From NCBI GenBank assembly GCA_934433485.1, contig CAKRZR010000027.1, forward strand, positions 1 to 12,912: a DNA stretch of 12,912 nt, in the 5' to 3' direction. This document shows, in pieces, positions 7,276 through 12,879 of this stretch. A model generated the notes under the pieces. The model had not been told where the DNA came from. It saw nothing but the letters and a program-made list of their open reading frames with translations, and searched no databases. The DNA is from an uncultured Eubacteriales bacterium (GTDB lineage Bacteria > Bacillota > Clostridia > Oscillospirales > CAG-272). The first letter of the stretch is position 1. Each line of letters starts with the position of its first letter. The position numbers were made by a program, and so were the translations under genes.

Positions 7276-8544
7276 TTATCCCTGTTGGGTCGCCAGCCAT
7301 GCCGCGCGGTTTGCTTCAAGCTGTTCCGCCGGCAGTTCTCTTTCCGGATAGGACGAGCACGGCAGCACCTGATCCCCGGCGACGGCACGGTTCGTACAGG
7401 CGTTGTCGTTTCTCCACGCGTCTCGCTCCTCCGGATTGCGCAGATTCGGCACCTTCACCGGAATGTTGCCGCCCAAGATGGAGCGGTGCGCCAATATACC
7501 GCAGATGCCCATATCGACCGCCTGGTACACGTCGATGGACCACTTGCCGTCCGGTTTGCCCAGGATCTTTTCAATAAAGAAGTGGGTCGGATAAAAATCG
7601 CTGCCGCCGTGGGACTGGATGCCGCTGTTCTTCGCGAGATCCGCGGACACGAATTTCTCCGGTACGTAGAAGGTGTTCTCCCCCTGACAGGTCTTGCCGG
7701 GCGTTTCCTTGTAGAGCCGCACCTGTTCCCCGTTCGCACCGCCGTCGTGGGTGCCGAGATAGCCGCCTGTCGCGTACACTTTATACGCGGTATGCGCCGG
7801 CTCCAATTTCAGCGGTCCGTGGATGCTCTTGACCGTCGCGCCGTTGTCCAGCGTCACCATCTCAATGCCGCTCGCGTGTCCGCCGGCATGACCGAGCTTG
7901 TAGAACTCCTCGATCGGCGGGTTTTCAAAGCCAACGACCTGTACGGGACGATGCCCGGTGATCGTCATGATCGGACCGAGGGAGTGCGTGCAGTAAAACG
8001 TCGGGCAGAGATGGTTGCGCCAGTGATCCGGGTCGCCATAGGTGATGCCGAGCCAGCAGGACGCGCAGTCGTGGATGTACTCGCATTCCGCGTAGGTCAC
8101 GTCCCCGATCGCGCCGGACCGATACTGCCGCCACATCTCAAATGTGAGATCCATGTAGCAGTAATTCTCCGCGTATGCGTACACAAGCCCCGTTTTCTCC
8201 ACCGTCTCGATCAGCTCCACCGCCTGCGCCATTGTCTCACTGGGCAGTACCTCGCTCAGCACATGACGACCCGCGTTCAGGCAGCGGATGGCAAAGGTCG
8301 CGTGCTCCGTCGCGTAGTTGGCAAGAACGACGGCATCCATGTCGTACGCGAGGAAGTCGTCAAAATTCGTGAAGCATTCGATGTGCAGCCCCGCCGCCTC
8401 CGCGTTTGCCTTTGCCTGCCGTAACAGCGGTTCATACTTGTCGCACACCGCTACCAGCTCCGCCTCCGGATGGTGCAGAAGTACCTGAATCATCGAGTTG
8501 CCGCGCGCGCCGCCGAATACGCCGATTCGCAATTTTCTATCCAT
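7276..8544 (-). CDS. Gfo/Idh/MocA family oxidoreductase
   Basis: The 422-residue protein is an NAD(P)-dependent sugar oxidoreductase type. The N-terminal Rossmann fold opens with IGVFGGARGN (7-16), and D35 ending VAVCD is placed to bind the ribose. The segment at 97-103 is SEVLPSE where the family usually has an EKP motif with a catalytic lysine, so that lysine is missing. The second half reads, from memory, like the GH109 branch (NAD-using glycosidases related to Gfo/Idh/MocA): YCTHSLGPI at 184-192 and SHGGSDFYPT at 311-320. Start: ATG 8544 with AGGAG 7 bases upstream; a reading from 8565 has no better site. It heads an operon with the 5737-7206 binding protein and is divergent from the LacI regulator. 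Substrate unknown. Family call is secure; GH109-like activity is a hypothesis. Confidence 0.92.
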   Translation of the reverse strand: MDRKLRIGVFGGARGNSMIQVLLHHPEAELVAVCDKYEPLLRQAKANAEAAGLHIECFTNFDDFLAYDMDAVVLANYATEHATFAIRCLNAGRHVLSEVLPSETMAQAVELIETVEKTGLVYAYAENYCYMDLTFEMWRQYRSGAIGDVTYAECEYIHDCASCWLGITYGDPDHWRNHLCPTFYCTHSLGPIMTITGHRPVQVVGFENPPIEEFYKLGHAGGHASGIEMVTLDNGATVKSIHGPLKLEPAHTAYKVYATGGYLGTHDGGANGEQVRLYKETPGKTCQGENTFYVPEKFVSADLAKNSGIQSHGGSDFYPTHFFIEKILGKPDGKWSIDVYQAVDMGICGILAHRSILGGNIPVKVPNLRNPEERDAWRNDNACTNRAVAGDQVLPCSSYPERELPAEQLEANRAAWLATQQG

Positions 8545-8571
8545 TTTATATCTCCTATCCTGCAATCATCG

Positions 8572-8600
8572 TTGCATTTTTGCGTTTGTTGTGCTATACT
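8572..8600 (+). promoter_or_regulatory. Promoter of the LacI-type regulator gene
   Basis: TTGCAT (8572-8577), a 17-bp spacer and TATACT (8595-8600), preceded by TGTGC, form an extended -10 promoter. A start near 8607 gives a leader of about 120 bases that runs through the opposing promoter and the long inverted repeat. Confidence 0.6.
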
Positions 8601-8615
8601 GATACAGAATATAGC

Positions 8616-8634
8616 GGTATGGTTACAGTATACC
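8616..8634. promoter_or_regulatory. Inverted repeat overlapping the oxidoreductase -10 box
   Basis: GGTAT (8616-8620) and ATACC (8630-8634) flank 9 bases and cover the minus-strand -10 box and start region. The spacing is close to that of a LacI-family operator, although the usual central CG is absent. It is a candidate operator only. Confidence 0.35.
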
Positions 8635-8656
8635 AGAAAACACGGTTTCATGTCAT
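8627..8656 (-). promoter_or_regulatory. Promoter of the oxidoreductase-binding protein operon
   Basis: On the minus strand ATGACA (8651-8656), an 18-bp spacer and TATACT (8627-8632), preceded by TGG, form an extended -10 promoter. The start near 8620 gives a leader of about 75 bases. It faces the regulator promoter at 8572-8600, so the two transcripts overlap by about a dozen bases at their 5' ends. Confidence 0.55.
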
Positions 8657-8696
8657 GTACCAAAAGCACGAAATACAGAGATGAATTTTGGTACAT
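8655..8696. promoter_or_regulatory. Perfect 11-bp inverted repeat, halves 31 bp apart
   Basis: ATGTACCAAAA (8655-8665) and its exact reverse complement TTTTGGTACAT (8686-8696) are separated by 20 bases, a centre-to-centre distance of 31 bp, about three helical turns. The left half overlaps the minus-strand -35 box and the whole repeat lies in the regulator's leader. It could be a protein-binding site pair or, in RNA, an 11-bp hairpin with a 20-base loop ending 32 bases before the regulator's ATG. No T-tract follows, so it is not a terminator. Confidence 0.6.
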
Positions 8697-8728
8697 TTAA
8701 CGAAACCCGAAAGGAGCGACGAGGATGT

Positions 8729-9727
8729 ATGAAAAACGATACCGTAACAGCGCTTGCCGCGTCGATGGGTGTGAGCAAAGCCACCGTCAGTCGTGCGCTC
8801 AATCACTGCGGCGGTGTGGATTCCGAAACGCGCGAACGGATCCTCGCGGCGGCGGGTGTAACAGAGGTGCCGGACTGCGCGATCTACAGTCTCCTGCCGG
8901 ACACGCCGGGCTTTTTCTGGCAGGAAATGCGGCGCGGACTGGGCGAACACGAAGATCCGCTCTATCCGATGAAATGCAGCGTCTACACACGCCTGCGGGA
9001 CGATTACGCGGTGTGTGCCTATCTGCGGGAATCGGTGCGCGCAAGGGTGCTGCTCGTTTCCGCCTCTGTCACGCCGCCGATCCGGGATATTCTGACCGCT
9101 CTCCTGCCAGGACGGTTTGTCCTGCTTTTGTCCGAGGACGACAGCGTGCTCACAAACGGCTTTTATCTCGGCAGCGACGCGGCGGCGGATGGCTGGGCGA
9201 TGGGAGAAGTCTACGTGCGCCGTCTGCGGGAGCATGTGCCGTATCTGCTGACCCTGTCGCCGGGCGTGAACCGAAATGTCGATCTGCGCGCCGCCGGATT
9301 TTCGCGTTACCTCGCCGAAGCCGGTCTGCCTGCGCCGTGCCGATTGGAAATCCCATCCGCGTTTCTCACACCGGTAAAGACCTTTCCCGCGCGCATGGCG
9401 TCCCTGCTGACGGAATATTTCACGACAAACGATTTTGCCGACAAACCATACGCCCTGTACACAGCGTTCGGATACGCGCATCTTCCGCTCGCTGTGGAAA
9501 AGGTGCGCTGTCCGGACGGGAAACGGCTGTCCGCGCGCTGTGCCGTGCTGTGTCACGATGTACCGCTCATAGGCGGAGTGCTGCCGGATGGTGTATTTGC
9601 CGCTTGCAATCAGGATGTGTACACAGAGGGAACGCTGGCGATGGAGGCGGCGCACCACTATCTCCGCTGCAGTCAGTACCCGGCGCAGAAGCGGATCTAT
9701 GTGCCCAGCGCGATCGTGGAACGATAA
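8729..9727 (+). CDS. LacI-family transcriptional regulator lacking the hinge helix
   Basis: The 332-residue protein has an N-terminal LacI-type helix-turn-helix (about 5-26, VTALAASMGVSKATVSRALN) and the typical VDSETRERILAAA helix (30-42). The expected GYxPNxxARxL hinge helix is missing: about seven residues link the DNA-binding domain directly to the effector domain, which begins near C50 (AIYSLLPDTPGFFWQEM). The effector half keeps periplasmic-binding-like features, with NQDVY at 294-298 near the end. Start: ATG 8729 has GAGG 4 bases upstream and AAGGAG 12 bases upstream; the ATG at 8725 is out of frame, and a reading from 8681 starts at a poor site inside the inverted repeat. It lies divergent from the oxidoreductase operon, its likely target, and probably senses a sugar. 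It ends at a bidirectional terminator facing the isomerase gene. Confidence 0.88.
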   Translation: MKNDTVTALAASMGVSKATVSRALNHCGGVDSETRERILAAAGVTEVPDCAIYSLLPDTPGFFWQEMRRGLGEHEDPLYPMKCSVYTRLRDDYAVCAYLRESVRARVLLVSASVTPPIRDILTALLPGRFVLLLSEDDSVLTNGFYLGSDAAADGWAMGEVYVRRLREHVPYLLTLSPGVNRNVDLRAAGFSRYLAEAGLPAPCRLEIPSAFLTPVKTFPARMASLLTEYFTTNDFADKPYALYTAFGYAHLPLAVEKVRCPDGKRLSARCAVLCHDVPLIGGVLPDGVFAACNQDVYTEGTLAMEAAHHYLRCSQYPAQKRIYVPSAIVER

Positions 9728-9756
9728 AAAGGACGGTACACGGATACCGTCCTTTT
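9727..9756. terminator. Bidirectional terminator between regulator and isomerase genes
   Basis: GGACGGTA (9731-9738) pairs with TACCGTCC (9745-9752) around loop CACGGA. The stem is extended by A residues on the left and TTTT on the right, so both strands have a stem followed by T residues. Its left arm touches the regulator's stop codon. Confidence 0.88.
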
Positions 9757-9763
9757 GTCCTGT

Positions 9764-10654
9764 TTATGCGCGCACCGATTCCCAGAACCGTCTGGCGGAC
9801 GCGAATTTTTCCTCCTCATAGATCCCGTGGAGCATCATGTCTCCCGTAAAGCCGATCTCGGAAAGAAGCGCGGCAAGGTATGGATAGTCCACGATGCCCT
9901 CACCGGTCGCGCAGAAGTCGATTCCGTCCCCGGCGTGGATATCCTTGCCGTGCGCGAGTACGATGTCGCCGCCGAACAGGTCAAACGCGTGACGCAGGGT
10001 CGGTCGGACGTTTTCGGGACGCGCGGTACCCGGCAAAAAGAGATTCGCGGGATCGAGGATCATTTTGAGATGGCGGGAACCGACGGTATCGAGCAGACGG
10101 CGCGCGTCCTCCGGGGTGGAGATAACATTGGACGCCTCGGTCTCCACGGCAAGGATCAGGTCATATCGCTCGGCAAGCTCCGTACAGCGGCACATGGAAT
10201 CGAGCATATCGCGCCACGCTTCGTCCGTGCGGTTGGCGGGATCGTACGTCCAGAGATGGTCGGCATAGCGCGTACCGCTGCACAGAGAGACAATCGACGC
10301 GCCGAGGTATTTCGACGCCGCGAGAAAGCTGTCGAAACGACGGACGGCTTCCACGCGCACGGCTGGGTCCGGATGCGCCATATTGAACGTACCGTTTACG
10401 GCGGCGATCGCGATCCCGTGCGCCTCGGCGGCGTTGCGGATGCGCTCCATAGTGCCGTTTTTCAACAGCTCCTTGCAGTCGGGAAACTCGATTTTCCCGT
10501 CGGCGGTATAGTCCGTGTCGGTAACGGTGGAAAAGCCGAACTGGACAGCGGCGTACCCGGCTTCAGCGATGGCTGCGAACATGGCGTCTGCGGGGCGTGT
10601 GGTGAGATCGGTGGTGCAGATTCCGGTGCGGCGGAGATAGGCGGCAGTGAACAT
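9764..10654 (-). CDS. Sugar phosphate isomerase/epimerase-type TIM-barrel protein
   Basis: The 296-residue protein belongs to the xylose isomerase-like TIM-barrel superfamily (AP endonuclease 2 / sugar phosphate isomerase-epimerase). Likely metal ligands are E171 in AVETEASN, D201 in LDPANLF, H235 in LAHGKDIH and a C-terminal acid near E280 in MLHGIYEEE; these are the usual Glu-Asp-His-Glu positions of the barrel. Length is normal. Start: ATG 10654 with AAGGA 9 bases upstream on the minus strand; I see no confident promoter in the 122 bases upstream. It converges on the LacI regulator and is divergent from the DUF3737 gene. Paired with a Gfo/Idh/MocA oxidoreductase it suggests oxidation followed by isomerisation, epimerisation or cleavage of a sugar or glycoside, as in known 3-keto-glycoside pathways. 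The substrate cannot be read from the sequence. Confidence 0.9.
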   Translation of the reverse strand: MFTAAYLRRTGICTTDLTTRPADAMFAAIAEAGYAAVQFGFSTVTDTDYTADGKIEFPDCKELLKNGTMERIRNAAEAHGIAIAAVNGTFNMAHPDPAVRVEAVRRFDSFLAASKYLGASIVSLCSGTRYADHLWTYDPANRTDEAWRDMLDSMCRCTELAERYDLILAVETEASNVISTPEDARRLLDTVGSRHLKMILDPANLFLPGTARPENVRPTLRHAFDLFGGDIVLAHGKDIHAGDGIDFCATGEGIVDYPYLAALLSEIGFTGDMMLHGIYEEEKFASARRFWESVRA

Positions 10655-10706
10655 GGCGATACATCCTTCCTTTTGGGTACTGTTCCGGAAAAATTGGCGT
10701 ACCCTC

Positions 10707-10735
10707 TTGCCATACGGCGAAAAATCTGATATAAT
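10707..10735 (+). promoter_or_regulatory. Promoter of the DUF3737 gene
   Basis: TTGCCA (10707-10712), a 17-bp spacer and a perfect TATAAT (10730-10735), preceded by TGA, form a strong extended -10 promoter. The start near 10742 leaves a leader of about 35 bases. Confidence 0.75.
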
Positions 10736-10776
10736 AAAAGCAATGGAAAAATTTTAGAAATCGGGAGTGGACTCCA

Positions 10777-11670
10777 ATGCGCAAGCTCATCGAAAACAAG
10801 ACGTTTGATGCGGAAAGATCGCTTTACAACCTCGTAGACGGAGACGTGATCGCGTGCTCATTCGGCGGTCCGGCAGACGGCGAATCGGTGCTAAAGGAAG
10901 TGCGGGACGTTGTGGTGCGAGACTGCGATTTTCATCTGCGCTATCCCCTTTGGCATGCGAGCCGTTTTGTGCTGTCCCATTCGACCATGGACGAGGGTAC
11001 GCGCGCGCCGCTTTGGTACACTGCGGACGGAAAGCTCGATCACTGCGACATCCGCGGGGTGAAATGTCTGCGGGAATGCGACCGCACCGAGATCGCGGAT
11101 TGTCAGATCGTATCGCCGGAATTTGGTTGGAAGTGTCGCGGCGTAAAGGTGGCGGATACAGAGATCACGTCGGAATATCTCTTTTTGGAATGCCGGGACA
11201 TGACGCTCGACCGGTTCAGAATGCATGGAAAATACTCGTTTCAGTATGTGGAAAACGTGGTGATCCGGGACAGCGATCTCGATACGAAGGACGCGTTCTG
11301 GCACGCGAAGAATGTGACGGTGATCAACTCCACGATCAAGGGCGAATACCTCGCGTGGTTCTCGGACGGACTGACGCTGATCAACTGCCACGTCTCCGGC
11401 ACACAGCCGCTCTGCTACTGCAAGAATCTGCGGCTGGAAAACTGCACCATGGACAGTGCGGATCTGTCGTTTGAGTACTCCGACGTGACAGCCACGGTAC
11501 GCGGTCACATCGACTCCGTAAAGAATCCGCGCTCCGGCTCCATCACAGCGGGCTCCATCGGTGAGATTATCCGCGACGACACCCTCGAAGAGGTGCGCGG
11601 TCTGCCGGATCCCGGTCTGCACTGCGAGATCACGGAAACGGGGGAGAACGAGGGGAACGGTCGCTTTTGA
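10777..11670 (+). CDS. DUF3737 family protein, right-handed beta-helix-like
   Basis: The 297-residue protein matches the DUF3737 family in its opening (FDAERSLYNLVDGDV, then FGGPADGESVLKEVRDVVVRDCDF at about 29-52) and in the run of short repeats that follows. The repeats (DCDFHLRYPLWH, HCDIRGVKCL, DCQIVSPEFGW, DSDLDTKDAFWH, NSTIKGEYLAWF, NCHVSGTQPLCY and so on) recur about every 20 residues with alternating Asn/Asp/Cys and hydrophobic positions, as in pectate-lyase-like beta-helices. No signal peptide is seen, so it is cytosolic. The molecular function of the family is not established to my knowledge. Start: ATG 10777 with GGGAG 9 bases upstream. The C-terminal tail (about 285-297, ETGENEGNGRF) is polar and ends just before the tandem repeats. 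It is divergent from the isomerase gene; a role in carbohydrate metabolism is only a guess from context. Confidence 0.9.
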   Translation: MRKLIENKTFDAERSLYNLVDGDVIACSFGGPADGESVLKEVRDVVVRDCDFHLRYPLWHASRFVLSHSTMDEGTRAPLWYTADGKLDHCDIRGVKCLRECDRTEIADCQIVSPEFGWKCRGVKVADTEITSEYLFLECRDMTLDRFRMHGKYSFQYVENVVIRDSDLDTKDAFWHAKNVTVINSTIKGEYLAWFSDGLTLINCHVSGTQPLCYCKNLRLENCTMDSADLSFEYSDVTATVRGHIDSVKNPRSGSITAGSIGEIIRDDTLEEVRGLPDPGLHCEITETGENEGNGRF

Positions 11671-11674
11671 ATGA

Positions 11675-11759
11675 ACGAACTTGTTCGTTCCACGAACTTG
11701 TTCGTTCCACGGACTTGTTCGTTCCACGGACTTGTTCGTTCCACGGACTTGTTCGTTCC
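11675..11759. repeat. Five tandem 17-bp repeats with palindromic cores
   Basis: Five units of exactly 17 bp run without spacers: 11675-11691 and 11692-11708 read ACGAACTTGTTCGTTCC; 11709-11725, 11726-11742 and 11743-11759 read ACGGACTTGTTCGTTCC. Each holds the core GnACTTGTTC; in the first units GAAC-TT-GTTC is a perfect palindrome, and with the preceding bases unit 1 becomes GAACGAAC-TT-GTTCGTTC. The block starts 5 bases after the DUF3737 stop and ends 59 bases before the NYN gene. No T-tract follows, so it is not a standard terminator. The single-base difference (A to G at the fourth position) separates units 1-2 from 3-5, as expected for slippage-type expansion. Confidence 0.95.
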
Positions 11760-11798
11760 GGCTTCGCAAAACTTTTATAAATGCGTTTTATCCCATTG

Positions 11799-11809
11799 AA
11801 AGGAGGTGA
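11799..11809 (+). promoter_or_regulatory. Full-length Shine-Dalgarno of the NYN gene
   Basis: AAAGGAGGTGA is complementary to the 16S rRNA tail over its whole length, ending 9 bases before the ATG at 11819. It fixes the start. A TATAAA at 11776-11781 could be a -10 box, but the only -35-like sequence (TTGTTC at 11749-11754) is 21 bp away inside the last repeat, so I do not call a promoter. Confidence 0.8.
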
Positions 11810-11818
11810 GAAACGAAA

Positions 11819-12598
11819 ATGAAGAAACCGAAAATTTTTGAAAACCGTGCGAAAATGCCGACGGCGTATATATTTGTGGATTACGAGAGCTGGTTCTACT
11901 CGATGAAGAACAATTACAATGTGACGCCTGCCCTGGACGGATGGATCGCGAAAATGCGCAAGCAGTACTACATTCCGGAGATTTACTTTTTTGCCGACTA
12001 CTCGGATCCGGAGGTGTACCGCGAAATCGACAAGCTGCGGAAATACAGCAATTTTATCATAGATACATCGTGCAACCCGAAAATGAAGAACGATACCGAT
12101 TTTATCATGCTCGACTGTATCTACAGAAAGGCAGCGGCGTCCGCGGGCAATGAAACCTTTATTCTGATGACCGGCGACGGTCACTTTACCTACGCGGTGA
12201 TGTATCTGGTGCAGTCCGGACACCCGGTCGGCATCTGCGGTGTGAAAAACTCGACGAGCCGCATGCTGACGGATCAGGCGACGTGGTACGAGATTTTGGA
12301 CGGAGAAGGCGTGATGGATGTATACCGCCGCCGCATTCTCGAATATTTCAGCGTCAAGGACAACGGCTATTTCCAATTGCAGCACACGTTCCAGAAAACG
12401 TCGGAGATGATCGCAAAACGGTACGATCTGGATGTAAACGTGGTGAAAAACGCCATGCGCAAGATGAAGGACGACGGCTATCTGGAATCGCGCAAGGAGA
12501 AATCCGCGTCGCACGGCAACGATGTAGAGGTATTTTCCGTAAACTGGCAGGCAGTGAAAAAGGACAACCTCATGACGGAGAACGCAAAGGCACAGTAA
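11819..12598 (+). CDS. NYN-domain (PIN-like, DUF88/LabA-type) protein with C-terminal winged helix
   Basis: The 259-residue protein has an N-terminal NYN domain (about 14-160), a PIN-like metal-dependent ribonuclease fold. Expected acidic positions are present: D21 in IFVDYES, D94 and D99 in KMKNDTDFIMLD, and D120 in MTGDGHF. The usual Asn of the FVDxxN motif is a Ser here (S24). A helical C-terminal part (about 165-245) reads as a winged helix (RRILEYFSV, then LDVNVVKNAMRKMKDDGYLESRKE) and ends in polar residues, so the protein probably binds nucleic acid and cleaves RNA. No signal peptide or membrane segment. It has a very strong ribosome site and its own terminator (12609-12637). It sits beyond the 17-bp repeats and shows no tie to the sugar genes. 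An RNA target is unknown; the domain call is firm, nuclease activity is inferred. Confidence 0.88.
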   Translation: MKKPKIFENRAKMPTAYIFVDYESWFYSMKNNYNVTPALDGWIAKMRKQYYIPEIYFFADYSDPEVYREIDKLRKYSNFIIDTSCNPKMKNDTDFIMLDCIYRKAAASAGNETFILMTGDGHFTYAVMYLVQSGHPVGICGVKNSTSRMLTDQATWYEILDGEGVMDVYRRRILEYFSVKDNGYFQLQHTFQKTSEMIAKRYDLDVNVVKNAMRKMKDDGYLESRKEKSASHGNDVEVFSVNWQAVKKDNLMTENAKAQ

Positions 12599-12608
12599 AA
12601 AGTACAGG

Positions 12609-12637
12609 AAAGGGGGGATCGCTCGATTCCCCTTTTT
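12609..12637 (+). terminator. Rho-independent terminator after the NYN gene
   Basis: AAAGGGG (12609-12615) pairs with CCCCTTT (12629-12635), with an inner ATCG/CGAT stem, followed by T residues through 12637. Confidence 0.88.
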
Positions 12638-12765
12638 CATTGTTTATACGAAAGAGATACCCAGACATTCCTTTCTCATTCATGCAAAACTGTCAGCAAT
12701 ATAGACAAGTTATAGTGATCAACATCATGCTATTTGAATATTTTTGATTTTTTCGAAATTTAGTG
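12638..12765. other. AT-rich intergenic stretch, nothing recognised
   Basis: Between the NYN terminator and the next promoter the DNA is much richer in A and T than the genes around it. I see no gene, no convincing hairpin and no repeat. Its composition suggests a boundary to a differently composed, possibly acquired, segment to the right. Confidence 0.5.
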
Positions 12766-12794
12766 TTTACATTTCAATCTTATTGTGTTACAAT
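12766..12794 (+). promoter_or_regulatory. Promoter of the gene at the right edge
   Basis: TTTACA (12766-12771), a 17-bp spacer and TACAAT (12789-12794), preceded by TGTGT, form a strong extended -10 promoter. The start near 12801 gives a leader of about 79 bases. Confidence 0.7.
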
Positions 12795-12805
12795 AAAGAC
12801 GGTCA

Positions 12806-12835
12806 GATAGAGAGGTTTCCTATCGGGCATCTCTC
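12806..12835 (+). promoter_or_regulatory. Leader with two mutually exclusive hairpins
   Basis: GATAG (12806-12810) can pair with CTATC (12820-12824), or GAGAGGT (12810-12816) with ATCTCTC (12829-12835, one G-T wobble); the two share bases and cannot form together. They lie at the very 5' end of the predicted transcript and could protect the RNA or control translation. Both stems are short, so this is tentative. Confidence 0.35.
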
Positions 12836-12879
12836 ATCACAATAGATCAGTTGGAATTTTATGAATGGGGGTGATCGAT

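Noticed and set aside
6085..8424. Long plus-strand open readings opposite the binding protein (6085-7191) and the oxidoreductase (7285-8424)
   Set aside because: They lie antisense to well-supported genes, have no ribosome site, and their composition is that of a GC-rich antisense frame.
8648..9658. Minus-strand reading opposite the LacI regulator, and similar antisense readings at 9755-10729, 10891-11769 and 11630-12640
   Set aside because: Each is a shadow of a recognisable gene. The last two also read through the 17-bp repeats, which produces repetitive peptide text with no family resemblance.
10671..10680. TTTTGGGTAC upstream of the isomerase gene, similar to the half site TTTTGGTAC near the regulator
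   Set aside because: It has an extra G, no partner half site, and lies inside the probable leader; too weak to call a shared operator.
11675..11759. Possible CRISPR array
   Set aside because: The 17-bp units abut with no spacers and no cas gene is near.
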